Position numbers and translations under genes: made by a program
Shown here: piece after piece, positions 62,825 to 64,000 of the stretch
How the letters are laid out: each line of letters opens with the position of its first letter
How positions within the stretch are numbered: the first letter of the stretch is position 1
Assembly: GCA_963205195.1 (NCBI GenBank)
Contig: CAUJHR010000011.1
Span: 1-64,000 of the forward strand
Source: Pseudomonadota bacterium
GTDB taxonomy: Bacteria; Pseudomonadota; Alphaproteobacteria; Rickettsiales; SXRF01
Direction of reading: 5' to 3'
Length of the DNA: 64,000 nt
Notes under the pieces: generated by a model
Seen by the model: the letters and a program-made list of their open reading frames with translations, nothing else
What the model was told of the DNA's origin: nothing
Database searches by the model: none

Positions 62825-63937
62825 GTGTCATTATTGACTGAAGACGAAACATTAAGTGAAAGCGCAGGTAATGCGGTAGGCAATTTGGGCGCAAAGCATT
62901 TTGCCCATACTGCTATTGAAGGTGCTGCCGGTGCAGCAGCAGGTGTTGCTTCAGCAATTGGCATGGGTGTAGCTGCTGCAGCAAGTGTTATTATAAATCA
63001 ATCAGCATATCAGCGTAAAATAGCCTCGCTGCGTACAATGTATGCGGATGAAATTTCTGCACAGACAGGAAAAGCAAAATCAGAATTAAAAGATAAAGAT
63101 TTATTCTCAGTAGCTAAAGGTGACAGCGAACGCGGAATACCAGCGAATAAAGCCATTGCGGAAGAACTGAAAAAACTTTCAAAACGCCGTAATGTTGGGA
63201 TACTTGTTACGGCGGCATCAATTCTTGGTACGCTTGCAATAATAGCAGCTATACCAGCGTTATCCGGCCTTGCTGTAGGCGGCGGTGCTGCAGCTGGTGG
63301 GATTACGATGGCAAGTGCAGGCACTTTTGCACTTAGAGCTTTTATAGGGTTTTCTATTCACAGGGTTATTGAAACCCCGATTAAGAATATAGGAAAAAAG
63401 CTGTTTGATCTTAATGATACTACTACCCATGAGCGTATATCTGAGCTTGCCAAAGAGCACAAAAAAGGCAAAGTACTTGGCCGTGAGCAGGTTCTTGCTG
63501 TATTCATAAGTGCTAATAAGGATCTAGGCCAGTTTGTTATCAGCAATTATGGAAAACAATATGATAAGCTGTCAGTTCAAGAAAAATGTGTTGTTGCAGA
63601 TGCAATGGAACAATATGTTCCGAGCAAACACATAACTGAAAACTTAAATTCGGGGGCTGTAAAGGTTTCAGAATTAGCTTTTATGGTTGAAGGAAAGCAT
63701 TCCGGAGTTGCACCTAATTCTGTCAAACCGCATTTAAGCCTTGTTGGAAAAGCTCGTACGGCACTTCGCGGAGTTGGTGAGCGTATGCACAAAATCAAAC
63801 AACAGGAAGTTGCATTCGCAGAAGCGGCGCCAAAGCAAAGAACAATTGCTGAATATGACAACCCAACTCCTGTACGCTCATTTGTTGAGCGTTTAGAAGC
63901 TGAAAAAAATCATTCTTCTGAGCACGTATTACATTAA
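62825..63937 (+). CDS. Large Ala/Gly-rich protein of unknown function (370 aa)
   Basis: I do not recognise the protein. It has two strongly hydrophobic, Gly/Ala-rich segments at about residues 30-57 (IEGAAGAAAGVASAIGMGVA) and 124-178, charged helical parts between and after, and a Lys/Glu-rich tail. There is no cleavable signal peptide. It could insert in a membrane by two helical hairpins, as pore or effector-like proteins do, but this is a guess. The start is GTG 62825, with AGGAG eight bases upstream, a good Shine-Dalgarno. It is alone after the gamma-carbonic-anhydrase gene. The last 63 bases of the window hold no supported gene. Confidence 0.65.
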   Translation: MSLLTEDETLSESAGNAVGNLGAKHFAHTAIEGAAGAAAGVASAIGMGVAAAASVIINQSAYQRKIASLRTMYADEISAQTGKAKSELKDKDLFSVAKGDSERGIPANKAIAEELKKLSKRRNVGILVTAASILGTLAIIAAIPALSGLAVGGGAAAGGITMASAGTFALRAFIGFSIHRVIETPIKNIGKKLFDLNDTTTHERISELAKEHKKGKVLGREQVLAVFISANKDLGQFVISNYGKQYDKLSVQEKCVVADAMEQYVPSKHITENLNSGAVKVSELAFMVEGKHSGVAPNSVKPHLSLVGKARTALRGVGERMHKIKQQEVAFAEAAPKQRTIAEYDNPTPVRSFVERLEAEKNHSSEHVLH

Positions 63938-64000
63938 ACTATAAAAAATTTCTGATAGTATGCCCATGATTAAGAGGGCCATTGCCATTACCTAGGCAAG

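Noticed and set aside
63938-64000. Minus-strand frame ending at 63939 (possible next gene)
   Set aside because: Only about 19 codons are visible and more than one frame is open; no family similarity.

Overview
This window looks like chromosome from a low-GC alphaproteobacterium. The evidence is a C4-pathway 5-aminolevulinate synthase beside a COX15-type heme A synthase, a fused IspDF, the fliL-fliM-DUF6468-motE flagellar block, a 17-kDa surface-antigen lipoprotein, an MJ0042 zinc-ribbon gene back to back with ftsE, a PAS_5 protein, and the secA / parvulin / argJ / mutT order. It is not a reduced obligate parasite: it carries biosynthesis genes for Arg (argJ, argH, argC), Leu (leuA), Lys (lysA), Met (metZ), Gln (glnA-glnB) and queuosine (queE, queC), plus flagellar genes. 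I cannot name a genus.

Layout. 1-8.6 kb: malic enzyme, a histidine-rich membrane protein with an acyltransferase, tRNA-Asn, a palindromic repeat, an orphan pntB, xseB-ispA and a small membrane protein. 8.6-18 kb: tyrS, anmK, an extended aldehyde dehydrogenase, hemA-ctaA, a divergent heme-copper-oxidase-like protein and a lipoprotein. 18-24 kb: fabI, flagellar genes, a phosphomannomutase and tRNA-Pro. 24-25.7 kb: an accessory spot with stacked hairpins and an unrecognised 466-aa protein. 25.7-31.7 kb: an ECF sigma/VWA pair, cinA-pgpA-ispDF, dusB. 31.7-41.7 kb: dnaK/dnaJ, two small unknown genes, secA, a parvulin, argJ and mutT. 41.7-44.5 kb: a phage-like SGNH hydrolase and its partner beside tRNA-Phe. 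44.5-64 kb: leuA, metZ, queE-queC, an outer-membrane barrel, glnB-glnA, a bacterioferritin, a cyclophilin, a HAD hydrolase, a TlpA-like thioredoxin, argH-lptM-lysA, hpt, a zinc-ribbon protein, ftsE, a PAS protein, rplM-rpsI, argC, a gamma-carbonic-anhydrase-like protein and an unknown Ala/Gly-rich protein.

Most genes are ordinary housekeeping. The points most worth a second look are: a bacterioferritin that has lost four of six ferroxidase ligands but kept the heme methionine, implying a partner subunit elsewhere; an oxidase subunit I-like protein without the CuB His-His pair, next to heme A genes; two palindromic elements with nested symmetry (41159-41283 and 4981-5065) and a hairpin cluster bounded by 9-bp direct repeats (23975-24095); the orphan 466-aa protein; a secA promoter that predicts an almost leaderless mRNA; and a phage-derived gene pair at tRNA-Phe. 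No CRISPR array, insertion sequence, rRNA or complete prophage was seen. All assignments are from reading the sequence by eye; no database search was run.
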